A DNA stretch of 64,000 nucleotides from Pseudarthrobacter defluvii. Its GTDB lineage: Bacteria > Actinomycetota > Actinomycetes > Actinomycetales > Micrococcaceae. The stretch lies in contig NZ_JAUSYG010000001.1 of assembly GCF_030816725.1 (NCBI RefSeq), positions 2,046,001 through 2,110,000 of the forward strand. The letters run 5' to 3'. A model generated the notes under the pieces. That model worked only from the letters and a program-made list of their open reading frames with translations. It had not been told where the DNA came from and searched no databases. This document shows positions 48,207 to 56,791 of the stretch, in pieces. Position numbers and translations under genes: made by a program. The first letter of the stretch is position 1. Each line of letters starts with the position of its first letter.

Positions 48207-48914
48207 TTTAAACCGGCGGAACCACCACAGGACGGGGACAGCCGGGCCAGGACCTATACCACCCTGGCAGCGGGACGGGATTTTCGGCACGAGCTGGAGG
48301 TCAAGCGGTCCAGGTTCATCACCGTCCTCCGTCGCGCCGGCACCGAGGACGAAGCCCGCGACCTGGTGGCAGGCCTGCGCCGGGAGTTCCATGATGCGCG
48401 CCATCACTGCTCCGCGTTCGTCCTTGGGCCCGACCGCACCATCCAGCGTTCCAGCGACGACGGCGAACCCGCCGGGACCGCCGGCATCCCCATGCTCGAA
48501 GCCCTCCTGAAGCGGGAAACCGTGCCCGGCGCGACGGACCTCAGTGATGTCAGCGCCGTCGTCGTACGTTATTTCGGCGGTGTCCTGCTCGGTGCCGGCG
48601 GGCTGGTCCGTGCGTATTCCGAGTCTGTCTCGGCGGCCCTGGACCGTGCACCGCTGGTCCGGCGCAGCAGGCGGCGCATTTGCTACACCGCCGTACCGCA
48701 CGCCGTGGCAGGGCGGCTGGAGAACGACCTGCGGGCCGCCGGCATGGTCATGGCGGACACCACCTACCAGGACCGGGACACCATGCTGCGGGTTGCCGTG
48801 CCCGACGACGCTGCCGCCCTTGCCGCCGCCAGGGACCGCGTCCTGCAGCTCACGGCCGGTTCCGCCAGCCTCACTCCCGACGGGACGGAATGGGTCGATG
48901 AACCCCTTGCCTGA
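48204..48914 (+). CDS. YigZ/IMPACT-family protein
   Basis: A 236-residue UPF0029 protein. The N-terminal domain has ELEVKRSRFITVLRR, HHCSAFVLGP and SSDDGEPAGTAGIPML, then VVVRYFGGVLLGAGGLVRAYS. These are the IMPACT hallmarks (basic loop and YFGG.LG.GGLVRAY). A second ferredoxin-like domain follows. Bacterial members are proposed to bind RNA or ribosomes, but the function is not settled. It overlaps the following GNAT gene by 17 bases. Confidence 0.9.
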   Translation: MFKPAEPPQDGDSRARTYTTLAAGRDFRHELEVKRSRFITVLRRAGTEDEARDLVAGLRREFHDARHHCSAFVLGPDRTIQRSSDDGEPAGTAGIPMLEALLKRETVPGATDLSDVSAVVVRYFGGVLLGAGGLVRAYSESVSAALDRAPLVRRSRRRICYTAVPHAVAGRLENDLRAAGMVMADTTYQDRDTMLRVAVPDDAAALAAARDRVLQLTAGSASLTPDGTEWVDEPLA

Positions 48915-49398
48915 TGTGGCTCTCGTGGACGTTGACCAGGCAGTGGCGGACCTGCTGCTCGCACTGGCCAAGCGCGACGCCTCCCCCGACGAGGTTGCTC
49001 CCCCGTTGGGCGGCCCCGGCTGGAACCTGGAGCGCACGGCCTGGTTCTTCAGCTACCACCATGCGGCAGCGGAGGGCCTGGACGGACCGGCCGCGGAAAA
49101 GACCTGGGCTGTCTACAGCGGCGGCGAGATCGCCGGTTCCGTGCGCCTCAAGCGCCGCACTGAAGCTGGCATCCCTATGGCGGAAACCGGCATCTGGCTT
49201 GGCCGCAGCTTTCGTTCCCGGGGCGTCGGCGGCGCCGCCCTGGACCTGGTGCTGGCCAAGGCCCGGCGTGCTGGCCTGAAGCGCGTCACTGCCCGTACCC
49301 TGGCCGGTAACCATAGCGCCCAGCGGCTGCTCGCGGCAGCCGGAGCGGCACTGACGCACGACGGCGACGGAACGGTCCTGGCCGTCGTCGAGCTTTAG
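48898..49398 (+). CDS. GNAT-family acetyltransferase
   Basis: A 166-residue N-acetyltransferase with the acetyl-CoA loop RSFRSRGVGGAAL and the later NHSAQRLLAAAGAA typical of RimJ/RimL-like enzymes. An N-terminal segment of about 50 residues is family-atypical. ATG 48898 lies inside the YigZ gene, implying coupling; the much longer open frame upstream is a shadow of YigZ. The substrate is unknown. Confidence 0.78.
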   Translation: MNPLPDVALVDVDQAVADLLLALAKRDASPDEVAPPLGGPGWNLERTAWFFSYHHAAAEGLDGPAAEKTWAVYSGGEIAGSVRLKRRTEAGIPMAETGIWLGRSFRSRGVGGAALDLVLAKARRAGLKRVTARTLAGNHSAQRLLAAAGAALTHDGDGTVLAVVEL

Positions 49399-49451
49399 CG
49401 CCGGGCGGAGGGCGCAACGGCCGGCACTTGTTGCCTGGTTGCCTTAAAGCA

Positions 49452-49483
49452 CAACGGGCCCCTGCTTTCGCAGGGGCCCGTTG
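49452..49483. terminator. Bidirectional terminator between GNAT gene and rpsA
   Basis: A perfect 14-bp stem (CAACGGGCCCCTGC/GCAGGGGCCCGTTG) with a TTTC loop, placed between two convergent genes. On the minus strand (rpsA) it is followed by TGTGCTTTAAG. Confidence 0.8.
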
Positions 49484-49514
49484 CGTCAGCCCGGGAAGTC
49501 CGGGCCGGCGGCAA

Positions 49515-50990
49515 TTAGTTGCCGGTCAGCTTCTCACGGAGGGCAGCAAGTGCCTCATCCGAAGCCAGGGTGCCGGCACCGGAATCGGTGGCAGCAGGCT
49601 CGGAGGAGTAGCTGGTGGTACCCGAATCGCTGTCACCGGACGTTGCAGCTGCAGCGTCGTCGGCGGCGTGCTGGGCAACCTGCTTCTTGTGTGCTTCCCA
49701 ACGGGTCTGGGCGTCAGCGTACTGCTGCTCCCAGGCTGCACGCTGGTTCTCGTAGCCCTCAAGCCACTCGTTGGACTCGGGATCGAAGCCCTCGGGGTAC
49801 TTGTAGTTGCCCTCTTCGTCGTACTCTGCGGCCATGCCGTACAGAGCAGGATCGAATTCGGTGCTGTCGGCGTCGACGCCCTCGTTGGCCTGCTTCAGGG
49901 ACAGCGAGATGCGGCGGCGTTCCAGGTCGATGTCGATGACCTTGACGAACAGTTCGTCGCCAACGGAGACAACCTGCTCGGCCAGCTCAACGTGGCGCAC
50001 GGCGAGCTCGGAGATGTGGACCAGGCCTTCGATGCCGTCTTCGACGCGGACGAACGCACCGAACGGAACCAGCTTGGTGACCTTACCCGGAACAACCTGG
50101 CCCAGGGCGTGGGTGCGGGCGAAGGTCTGCCACGGATCTTCCTGCGTAGCCTTGAGCGACAGGGAGACGCGCTCGCGGTCCAGGTCGACCTCGAGAACCT
50201 CGACGGTGACTTCCTGGCCAACTTCGACAACCTCGGACGGGTGGTCGATGTGCTTCCAGGAGAGCTCGGAAACGTGGACGAGGCCGTCTACGCCGCCCAG
50301 GTCCACGAATGCACCGAAGTTGACGATGGAGGAAACGACGCCGGGACGGACCTGGCCCTTTTCCAGCTTGTTGAGGAACGTGGAGCGGACCTCGGACTGG
50401 GTCTGCTCGAGCCATGCACGGCGGGACAGGACCACGTTGTTGCGGTTCTTGTCCAGCTCGATGATCTTGGCTTCGATCTGCTGGCCGATGTACGGAGCAA
50501 GGTCGCGCACACGGCGCATCTCGACGAGGGATGCGGGCAGGAAGCCGCGCAGGCCGATGTCGAGGATAAGACCACCCTTGACAACCTCGATGACGGTACC
50601 GGTGACGACACCGTCTTCTTCCTTGACCTTCTCGATGTCGCCCCAGGCACGCTCGTACTGAGCACGCTTCTTGGAGAGGATCAGACGGCCTTCTTTGTCT
50701 TCCTTGGTGAGCACCAGGGCTTCGACCTGATCGCCAACGGAGACGACGTCTCCGGGATCAACGTCGTGCTTGATGGACAGCTCGCGGGAGGGGATGACAC
50801 CTTCGGTCTTGTAACCGATGTCGAGCAGGACTTCATCGCGGTCGACCTTGACGACGGTACCTTCGACGAGGTCTCCGTCGTTGAAGTACTTGATGGTCGC
50901 GTCGACAGCTGCGAGGAAGTCCTCAGCGGTACCGATGTCGTTAATGGCGACTACGGGGGTACCGGGCTTCTCGGTGGAGGTGATGGTCAT
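49515..50990 (-). CDS. rpsA: 30S ribosomal protein S1
   Basis: Ribosomal protein that binds mRNA near the start region. The 491-residue protein carries four S1 (OB-fold) repeats, fewer than the six of E. coli, beginning at GDLVEGTVVKVDRDEVL, VTGTVIEVVKGGLIL, RPGVVSSIVNFGAFVDLGG and VPGKVTKLVPFGAFVRVEDG, the last two with the RNA-binding FGAFV. The C-terminus is acidic, then Ser/Ala-rich and disordered. Leaderless and weak-SD mRNAs are frequent in this window, which makes the S1 leader interesting. Confidence 0.97.
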   Translation of the reverse strand: MTITSTEKPGTPVVAINDIGTAEDFLAAVDATIKYFNDGDLVEGTVVKVDRDEVLLDIGYKTEGVIPSRELSIKHDVDPGDVVSVGDQVEALVLTKEDKEGRLILSKKRAQYERAWGDIEKVKEEDGVVTGTVIEVVKGGLILDIGLRGFLPASLVEMRRVRDLAPYIGQQIEAKIIELDKNRNNVVLSRRAWLEQTQSEVRSTFLNKLEKGQVRPGVVSSIVNFGAFVDLGGVDGLVHVSELSWKHIDHPSEVVEVGQEVTVEVLEVDLDRERVSLSLKATQEDPWQTFARTHALGQVVPGKVTKLVPFGAFVRVEDGIEGLVHISELAVRHVELAEQVVSVGDELFVKVIDIDLERRRISLSLKQANEGVDADSTEFDPALYGMAAEYDEEGNYKYPEGFDPESNEWLEGYENQRAAWEQQYADAQTRWEAHKKQVAQHAADDAAAATSGDSDSGTTSYSSEPAATDSGAGTLASDEALAALREKLTGN

Positions 50991-51063
50991 GTAGTAGGGG
51001 CTCCGTTGTGGATAGTTAGTCGGTCAGGCAAACCGGCGCGCCCGCGTTATGGAAGGCAGGCGC

Positions 51064-51088
51064 GATTCTCGGTGAATCCGATGGATTC
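51064..51088 (-). promoter_or_regulatory. Competing hairpins in the rpsA leader
   Basis: GAATCC (51074-51079) can pair with GGATTC (51083-51088) or, in part, with GATTC (51064-51068). The pairings exclude each other. This lies in the predicted 5' untranslated region. Confidence 0.45.
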
Positions 51089-51121
51089 CCCGGGTCATCC
51101 TGATTTGTGGATTGCTTTCAA

Positions 51122-51142
51122 TGCAGTCTTTAGGGGACTGCA
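51122..51142 (-). promoter_or_regulatory. Hairpin near the 5' end of the rpsA leader
   Basis: A perfect 7-bp inverted repeat (TGCAGTC/GACTGCA) with a seven-base loop, about 22 bases into the predicted transcript. Confidence 0.5.
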
Positions 51143-51170
51143 AGCGCGTGCACGTGGTACACGCCCGTTC

Positions 51171-51200
51171 AGTCTAGTCGCTGCCGGCAATGGGGGTCAA
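51171..51200 (-). promoter_or_regulatory. rpsA promoter
   Basis: On the minus strand, TTGACC (51200-51195), an 18-base spacer and TAGACT (51176-51171). The predicted start near 51164 leaves a leader of about 174 bases, unlike the leaderless neighbours. Confidence 0.65.
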
Positions 51201-51228
51201 AGCGGAAGCGGGCCAGGGCCGCGGCCGC

Positions 51229-52527
51229 TTAGAAGTGGGTCAGGCAGTGCGTGGGCCGCTCCACAGCGAACATCTGCTGTGCTTTGAAGGCTGCGCCGGG
51301 AGTCATCCCGCAGACCGCACCTGCCGCCTTGAGCGTGACGGGGTTGATTCCGCCGAGGTAGATGGAGGACAGTGCCGAGACGTCCAGTGCCAGGTCAGCT
51401 TCCTCCCCTGCTGGAACGCGTTCGACGGCGGCCTGGCCGCCCTTGACGTCCAGCGCGAACCTTCCAGCGGTGAGGCCCAGCGGGTCCCCCACCTCGAAGA
51501 CCAGACGCCCGTCGGCCGGGTAGTGCCGGGCCGCCAGCGCCTGCGGAACGTCGAGGATCCGGAGCCAGAGCATGTCCCGGCTGTCCGAGGCGTCGATGCA
51601 GCGGGGGTCAGCCAGCGCCCAGGCCAGGGGATCGTCCACCGGGGCTTCGTTCCAGGACACGCGTTCGACGAGGTCGATGGCAGCGAGATATTGCCAGAGT
51701 TCCAGGTAGGCGTGGTCCGTGGCTGCCAGGAGGTCCACCACCTCCACCGTTGCGGGCGTTGTATCCCAGCCGGCGAACTTGTAGGAGACGTAACCGTCCA
51801 CGCGGCCGTCCGGCCCGTAGTGGAGCGCCGCCTTGATGGCGGGATCCTCCTTGCCGTCGCGGCCGATGGAGCCGGACGCCAGCTGCCGGTACCATTCCTG
51901 GCGGCCGAGGGAGCCGGGCGTGTGGCGGTGCACCCGGTCGAAGACCTTGGGGGCAACGTCGAGCAGGACTTTCGGGTCCGCCACCTCCACGGTCCCGGTG
52001 GCCTGGTGGCGCAGGTTGAACCTGGCCGTGGTGTCCACCTTGACGGTGCGCTCCAGGCTGGCGACGCCGTAGCCGAACCGTCCGTAGATGCTTCCCTCGG
52101 AGGCGGTGAGGGCGGCCACTGCGATGCCGTCTTCCCTGGCTGCCGCCAGGTCCTCGCTCATCATCCGGCGCAGCAGGCCGCGCCGGCGGTGGGAGGTCCT
52201 GACGGTCACCGCGGTGACCATCTGGGCTTCAAGCATCCGCCCGTAGCCGATGTTGAGGGTTTTCCGCAACGTCCCGAACGTGGCCACGGGCACCTCGGCC
52301 GGGAGTGAGTGCTCCGCCGGCGTTCCCGTCTGGTAGGCCCCCGTGAAGACCCTGCCATCCGCCGCGTAGGTGGCCATTGAACGCGCCACGTGCTCGGGGG
52401 TACGCGTGGAGTCGTGGAACCCGAAGGCGACCGCCCGGGCCCAGGCCGCCGCTTCGGCGTAGCCCTCACTGCCTTCGGAGACGGCCGGAATGCGCCGGAT
52501 TTCATAGTTTCCGCTCAGATCACCCAT
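51229..52527 (-). CDS. Eis-family GNAT acetyltransferase
   Basis: A 432-residue protein with the three-part architecture of Eis: an N-terminal GNAT domain (VTAVTVRTSHRRRGLLRRMM is the CoA loop, quoted here as TVRTSHRRRGLLRRMM), a second degenerate GNAT domain, and a C-terminal SCP2-like domain. It ends in Phe (LTHF). In M. tuberculosis Eis the C-terminal carboxylate takes part in catalysis, and the terminal Phe is preserved here. Aminoglycoside acetylation is a family activity and is not shown for this protein. TAGGCT lies seven bases from the ATG. Confidence 0.88.
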   Translation of the reverse strand: MGDLSGNYEIRRIPAVSEGSEGYAEAAAWARAVAFGFHDSTRTPEHVARSMATYAADGRVFTGAYQTGTPAEHSLPAEVPVATFGTLRKTLNIGYGRMLEAQMVTAVTVRTSHRRRGLLRRMMSEDLAAAREDGIAVAALTASEGSIYGRFGYGVASLERTVKVDTTARFNLRHQATGTVEVADPKVLLDVAPKVFDRVHRHTPGSLGRQEWYRQLASGSIGRDGKEDPAIKAALHYGPDGRVDGYVSYKFAGWDTTPATVEVVDLLAATDHAYLELWQYLAAIDLVERVSWNEAPVDDPLAWALADPRCIDASDSRDMLWLRILDVPQALAARHYPADGRLVFEVGDPLGLTAGRFALDVKGGQAAVERVPAGEEADLALDVSALSSIYLGGINPVTLKAAGAVCGMTPGAAFKAQQMFAVERPTHCLTHF

Positions 52528-52540
52528 TTACCCGAGCCTA
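52528..52540 (-). promoter_or_regulatory. Eis-like gene -10 element
   Basis: On the minus strand, TAGGCT (52540-52535) plus seven bases leads to the ATG; leaderless or nearly so. Confidence 0.45.
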
Positions 52541-52602
52541 GTTAGGAATCCGGCGCCTGACCAGCAAAAAGCTGCAGCGAGGCGGCCAGCTCCGCAGGGG
52601 GC

Positions 52603-55443
52603 CTAGTGGCCGGCGTCGTACCAGCTGGGCCCGACGCCGATCTGGACTTCCAGGGGGACGCTGAGGTCCGCCGCAGCAGCCATCTGGTCGGTCACCAGCT
52701 TCTCTACGGCAGCCCGCTCCCCCGCAGCCACCTCCAGGACCAGTTCGTCGTGGACCTGGAGCAGCATCCGCGACTTCAGGCCCTGCGCCTGGAGCTCGGC
52801 GTGGACGCCGAGCATGGCCCGCTTGATGATGTCAGCGGCCGAGCCCTGGATGGGGCTGTTCAGTGCAATGCGCTCGGCGTTCTCACGCAGCTGGCGGTCG
52901 GTGCTGGTGAGGTCCGGCAGGTAGCGCCGCCGTCCCTCGATGGTGGCCGTGTACCCATCAACCCTGGCCTGGTCCACCACACCACGGAGGTAGTCGCGGA
53001 CGGCCCCGAAGCGGTCGAAGTAGTCCTTCATGAGGGTGCGGGCCTCATCAACGGAAATTTCCAGCTGTTTGGACAGGCCGAAGGAGGTCAGTCCGTACGC
53101 TAGGCCGTAGGACATGGCCTTGACCTTCGAGCGCATGGCACTGGTGACCTGGTCCGTGGGGACGTGGAAGATGTTGGAGCCGACGAACCGGTGCAGGTCC
53201 TCGCCGTCCTTGTACGCCTGGATCAGGCCCGCGTCACCGGACAGATGCGCCATGATGCGCATTTCGATCTGTGAGTAGTCGGCGGACAGGAGGCATTCGT
53301 AGCCGTCGCTGACCACAAAGATGCCGCGGACCCGGCGGCCTTCCTCACTGCGGATCGGGATGTTCTGCAGGTTGGGGTTGTTGGAGGAGATCCGGCCGGT
53401 GGCGGCGACATTTTGGGCGTAGGTGGTGTGGATGCGGCCGTCCTCCGCCACGGACTTCTTCAGTGACTCGATCATCTGGCGCAGCTTGGCGGCCTCGCGG
53501 TGCGCCATGAGCTGGACCAGGAACTCGTGCCCCGTCTTTTCGAGGAGGTTCTTCAGCGAGGCGGCGTCAGTGGTGTAGCCGGACTTGATTTTCTTGGTCT
53601 TGGGCAGCTGCAGTTCGTCGAACAGCACGGTCTGCAGCTGTTTTGGCGAGCCCAGGTTGACCTCGTGTCCAATGGCGGCGAAGGCCTGTTCCTGGGCCTG
53701 GTCGATCACCCTGGCGAGGTCGGAAAGCTGGTCGTCCATCTTGTCCATGTCGATGGCAATGCCCGCAAGCTCCATGTCGGCCAGGACGCGGCTGACCGGC
53801 AGCTCAAGGGTGGACAGCAGTTCCTCTGCCTTGCGCTCCTTGAGTTCGTCCTCGAAGTAGCGGCTCAGGGCCAGCACCACGGCGCCGGCCTGTACCAGGG
53901 AATCGGCTGCAGCGGTGTCCTCGCCGTCGAAGGACAGCTCCAGCTGCCCCGCTTTCGCCGTGGCGGCAGGGATTCCCACGTTGAGGTGGTGCTGGGCGAG
54001 CTCAGCAAGTTCGTAGCTGCGGCGGTCCGGCTGGATCAGGTAGCCGGAAATGGAGGTGTCGTCCACCACGCCCTCCAACTCCAGGCCGCGGGCCGTCAGT
54101 GCCTTAAGTGCACCTTTGAAGCCGTGAATCACCTTGGGCGCTTCGGGATCCCGCAGCCATGCGGCGAGCACGTTTTCGGTTTCCGCGTCCTGACCTGCGA
54201 GGTCCAGAAATACCGCGGCGTCACTGCGGACGATGGCCAGCGCGGCAGCGTCCTCTCCGATCCGGCCCGGGACGAGGTCGACGGCGAGGGCTGACCGCTG
54301 GCCGGAGCCTGCAGCCAGGAAGGCGGCCAGTTCGGCCGCACCAGCCGGGGCGGCGTAGTGCGGGGTGTCGATGCTTTCGCGTTCAGCGGCCGGGGTGTCA
54401 GCATCGCGGTAGAGGGCGAACAGGCGGCCACGGATGGCCTTGAACTCAAGCTGGTCGAACAGGTCCTCAATGGCCGCCTGGTCCGGGCGCGGCTGGTAGA
54501 GGTCCTCGAGCGTGACGGGGAGGCTGAGGTCGGTGTGGAGCTGGTTCAGCCGGCGGTTGCGCTTGACGGCGTCGACGTTCTCCCGCAGGGCGTCGCCCAC
54601 CTTGCCGCCGATGGAGTCAAGGTGCTCCAGGACGCCTTCCAGGCCCCCGTACTGGTTGATCCATTTCGCCGCCGTCTTGGGACCGACGCCGGGCACGCCG
54701 GGAAGATTGTCCGCCGTCTCCCCCACGAGGGCCGCGAGGTCGGAGTACCGGGACGGGGGAACGAAATACTTCGCTTCGATGGCGGCTGCGTCCATCCGCG
54801 GGATGTCGCTGACGCCCTTCTTGGGGTAGAGCACGAAGACGTTGTCCGTGACGAGCTGGAACGCGTCCCGGTCTCCGGAGACGAGCAAGACCTCGAACCC
54901 GGCTTTCTCGCCCATGGCAGCAAGGGTGGCCAGGATGTCGTCGGCCTCATAGCCGGGCATCTTGATGGTCTTGATGCCCCAGGCCTCCATGACCTGGCCG
55001 ATGAGGTCGATCTGGCCGCTCATCTCGCGGGGGGTTTCGTTCCGGCCGCCCTTGTACTCGCTGTACTCGGTCTTCCGGTGGGTGGATTCATCGGAGACGT
55101 CGAACGCCACGGCGATGTGCGTGGGCTGCTGCTCCTTGATGAGGTTGATCAGCATGGAGATGAAGCCGTGGATGGCGTTGGTGTGCTGGCCGTTGGAGGT
55201 GGAGAACTTGTCCGCCGGCAGGGCGAAGAATGCGCGGAAGGCCATGGAGTGCCCGTCCAGGACCAGCAACCGCGGCTGGCCGGTAATGGGAATGACGGGC
55301 GCTTCCGTAGCTGAAACAGACCCACCGGCGGCGGGGGTGGCGCTCTTCGCAGCAGGCTTTGGGGCGGCGGACGGGCGCTGCACGGCGGCCCCCTCATCAA
55401 TGGCCTGGGACGGGAAGGGAGCCGGTTTGGTTGTTTCACTCAC
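52603..55443 (-). CDS. polA: DNA polymerase I
   Basis: Repair and lagging-strand polymerase of about 946 residues. A low-complexity N-terminus precedes the 5' nuclease domain (LLVLDGHSMAFRAFFA, GVPGVGPKTAAKW). The 3'-5' exonuclease-like domain lacks the expected acidic pairs: LAVDLVPG stands where DxE is expected, and GFKGALKAL where the second Asp is. The polymerase motifs are intact: DYSQIEMR (A), KAMSYGLAYG (B) and QVHDELVLE (C). GTG 55443 is preferred; in-frame ATG 55464 would overlap the divergent gene. Confidence 0.95.
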   Translation of the reverse strand: MSETTKPAPFPSQAIDEGAAVQRPSAAPKPAAKSATPAAGGSVSATEAPVIPITGQPRLLVLDGHSMAFRAFFALPADKFSTSNGQHTNAIHGFISMLINLIKEQQPTHIAVAFDVSDESTHRKTEYSEYKGGRNETPREMSGQIDLIGQVMEAWGIKTIKMPGYEADDILATLAAMGEKAGFEVLLVSGDRDAFQLVTDNVFVLYPKKGVSDIPRMDAAAIEAKYFVPPSRYSDLAALVGETADNLPGVPGVGPKTAAKWINQYGGLEGVLEHLDSIGGKVGDALRENVDAVKRNRRLNQLHTDLSLPVTLEDLYQPRPDQAAIEDLFDQLEFKAIRGRLFALYRDADTPAAERESIDTPHYAAPAGAAELAAFLAAGSGQRSALAVDLVPGRIGEDAAALAIVRSDAAVFLDLAGQDAETENVLAAWLRDPEAPKVIHGFKGALKALTARGLELEGVVDDTSISGYLIQPDRRSYELAELAQHHLNVGIPAATAKAGQLELSFDGEDTAAADSLVQAGAVVLALSRYFEDELKERKAEELLSTLELPVSRVLADMELAGIAIDMDKMDDQLSDLARVIDQAQEQAFAAIGHEVNLGSPKQLQTVLFDELQLPKTKKIKSGYTTDAASLKNLLEKTGHEFLVQLMAHREAAKLRQMIESLKKSVAEDGRIHTTYAQNVAATGRISSNNPNLQNIPIRSEEGRRVRGIFVVSDGYECLLSADYSQIEMRIMAHLSGDAGLIQAYKDGEDLHRFVGSNIFHVPTDQVTSAMRSKVKAMSYGLAYGLTSFGLSKQLEISVDEARTLMKDYFDRFGAVRDYLRGVVDQARVDGYTATIEGRRRYLPDLTSTDRQLRENAERIALNSPIQGSAADIIKRAMLGVHAELQAQGLKSRMLLQVHDELVLEVAAGERAAVEKLVTDQMAAAADLSVPLEVQIGVGPSWYDAGH

Positions 55444-55456
55444 AGGTGCCAGCCTA
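55444..55456 (-). promoter_or_regulatory. polA -10-like element
   Basis: On the minus strand, TAGGCT (55456-55451) is followed by seven bases and the polA GTG, all inside the 19-bp space shared with the divergent thioesterase. Confidence 0.4.
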
Positions 55457-55462
55457 GTTGCC

Positions 55463-55927
55463 ATGACAGACAATTTCACGCCGGGCGCTTTCGCCGAAGA
55501 GCTGGCAGCTGCCGGAATTCCCGACCACATGCACGGCTGGCTGGGCAGGTTCGGCGTCGGCGCCCTGGTGGTGAAGATGGGCATCCATTTCCTGGAAATG
55601 AGCCCGGAACACACCGTTGCCACCATGCCCGTCGAGGGCAACACCCAGGTGGCGGGGATCCTGCACGGCGGGGCGCACGTGGTGCTGGCAGAAACCCTGG
55701 GTTCCTTCGCCGCAGGAATGCACGCAGGTCCTGGCCGGCACGCCGTGGGCATCGAGGTCAACGCCACTCACCACCGGTCCATCGCGGAGGGCATGGTGAC
55801 CGGCACCTGCAGTGCCATCCATTTGGGGCGGACCCTGACCACGCACGAGGTGGTCATGACCGACAGCCGGGGACGGCGCCTTTCCACGGCCCGGATCACC
55901 AACATGCTCCGGGACAACTCCGGCTGA
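55463..55927 (+). CDS. PaaI-type hotdog thioesterase
   Basis: A 154-residue single-domain acyl-CoA thioesterase. The hotdog signature includes VAGILHGGAHVVLAETLGSFAA with the HGG loop (quoted here as GILHGGAHVVLAET), then GIEVNATHHRSI and the strand VTGTCSAIHLGRT. It probably hydrolyses aromatic or acyl-CoA thioesters; the substrate is not predicted. ATG 55463 is only 19 bp from the polA start on the other strand. The open frame extends upstream through polA without family similarity. Confidence 0.9.
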   Translation: MTDNFTPGAFAEELAAAGIPDHMHGWLGRFGVGALVVKMGIHFLEMSPEHTVATMPVEGNTQVAGILHGGAHVVLAETLGSFAAGMHAGPGRHAVGIEVNATHHRSIAEGMVTGTCSAIHLGRTLTTHEVVMTDSRGRRLSTARITNMLRDNSG

Positions 55928-55951
55928 GGTATGCCGGGCAGGACGCCTGGC

Positions 55952-56512
55952 TCAGGGCTGTGGGCCCGGGACCGCGGGCAGCAGGTAGCGCAACTCGACG
56001 ATGCCCCTGCCCAGGGTGCGCGAGCCAGCCAGCTCAAGTGGCGGCGTCGGGCCCTTCATCGGCAGCAGACGCTTGCCCTCGCCCAGCACCACCGGGATGA
56101 CGGAGAGGATGATCTCATCCAGCAGGCCGGCGTCGGCGAACTGTGCCGCCAGGTTCCCGCCGCCCACCACCCAGATGTTCCTGTCCCCGGCGGCGTGCCG
56201 GAAGTCCGCAATGAATTCCTGGATGCCCCCGCGGACGAAGGTGATGTCCGCACCATCCGGGGCGCGGTATTCGTGGTGGGTGAAGACGTAGCTGGGTGTG
56301 CCCGGGTACGGCCACTTGCCCGGCTCGTGCTCCATCAGCCAGGCGAACGTTTCCCCGCCCATGACGATGCAGCCCACGCCGGACATGAAGTCGTTGTAGC
56401 TGTCCGCCCCGCCCTCGAAGCCGTCGAACTGCAGCAGCCAGCCGAGGTCGTCAGTGGTGGTGGCGATGAAGCCGTCAAGGGACGCGGCCACAAAGTATTG
56501 GATACGCGGCAT
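55952..56512 (-). CDS. Dihydrofolate reductase-like (RibD C-terminal) protein
   Basis: A 186-residue protein of the RibD_C/DHFR-like fold (YwjB/YyaP type). It begins YFVAASLDGFIA, then GCIVMGGETFAW, and has NIWVVGGGNLAAQF and VIPVVLGEGKRLL. It is a probable NADPH-dependent reductase of unknown substrate and is not the classical folA. ATG 56512 lies six bases from TAGGCT, with no Shine-Dalgarno. Confidence 0.88.
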   Translation of the reverse strand: MPRIQYFVAASLDGFIATTTDDLGWLLQFDGFEGGADSYNDFMSGVGCIVMGGETFAWLMEHEPGKWPYPGTPSYVFTHHEYRAPDGADITFVRGGIQEFIADFRHAAGDRNIWVVGGGNLAAQFADAGLLDEIILSVIPVVLGEGKRLLPMKGPTPPLELAGSRTLGRGIVELRYLLPAVPGPQP

Positions 56513-56524
56513 GGCCCTAGCCTA
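56513..56524 (-). promoter_or_regulatory. RibD-like gene -10 element, leaderless spacing
   Basis: On the minus strand, TAGGCT (56524-56519), then AGGGCC, then ATG. Confidence 0.5.
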
Positions 56525-56569
56525 GCTATCGGCCTGCGCGCTGCCCAGACCCCGGCCAGCGGGAGAGTG

Positions 56570-56791
56570 CTACTTGGAGAAGTAGGGGATGATCAGGTAC
56601 AGCCCCACCAGGACAGCGACGCCGCACAGGCCGAAACACATGTAGGCGAGGGACCGCTTCACTCCGGGGGACGTCTGCTGCGCGTCAGCGGCAATGGCCG
56701 TCAGCCGGACGCCAAGTGAGTAGAGGGTCACCACTGTGGCGGCGGATATGAGGGTGGCGCCGGCAACGGTCAGGAGTTCCAACCACTTCAT
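56570..56791 (-). CDS. Small membrane protein coupled to the PiT transporter
   Basis: A 73-residue protein with two hydrophobic segments (LTVAGATLISAATVVTLYSL and AYMCFGLCGVAVLVGLYLII), joined by a polar stretch ending in SPGVKRS. I do not recognise a characterised family. Its ATG overlaps the stop of the phosphate transporter gene (ATGA), so it is probably translated with it and may be an accessory subunit or regulator; that is inference from context only. Confidence 0.75.
   Translation of the reverse strand: MKWLELLTVAGATLISAATVVTLYSLGVRLTAIAADAQQTSPGVKRSLAYMCFGLCGVAVLVGLYLIIPYFSK

Noticed and set aside
55444..55767. N-terminal extension of polA to 1054 residues
   Set aside because: It would cover the thioesterase gene in antisense; no Pol I has such an extension.
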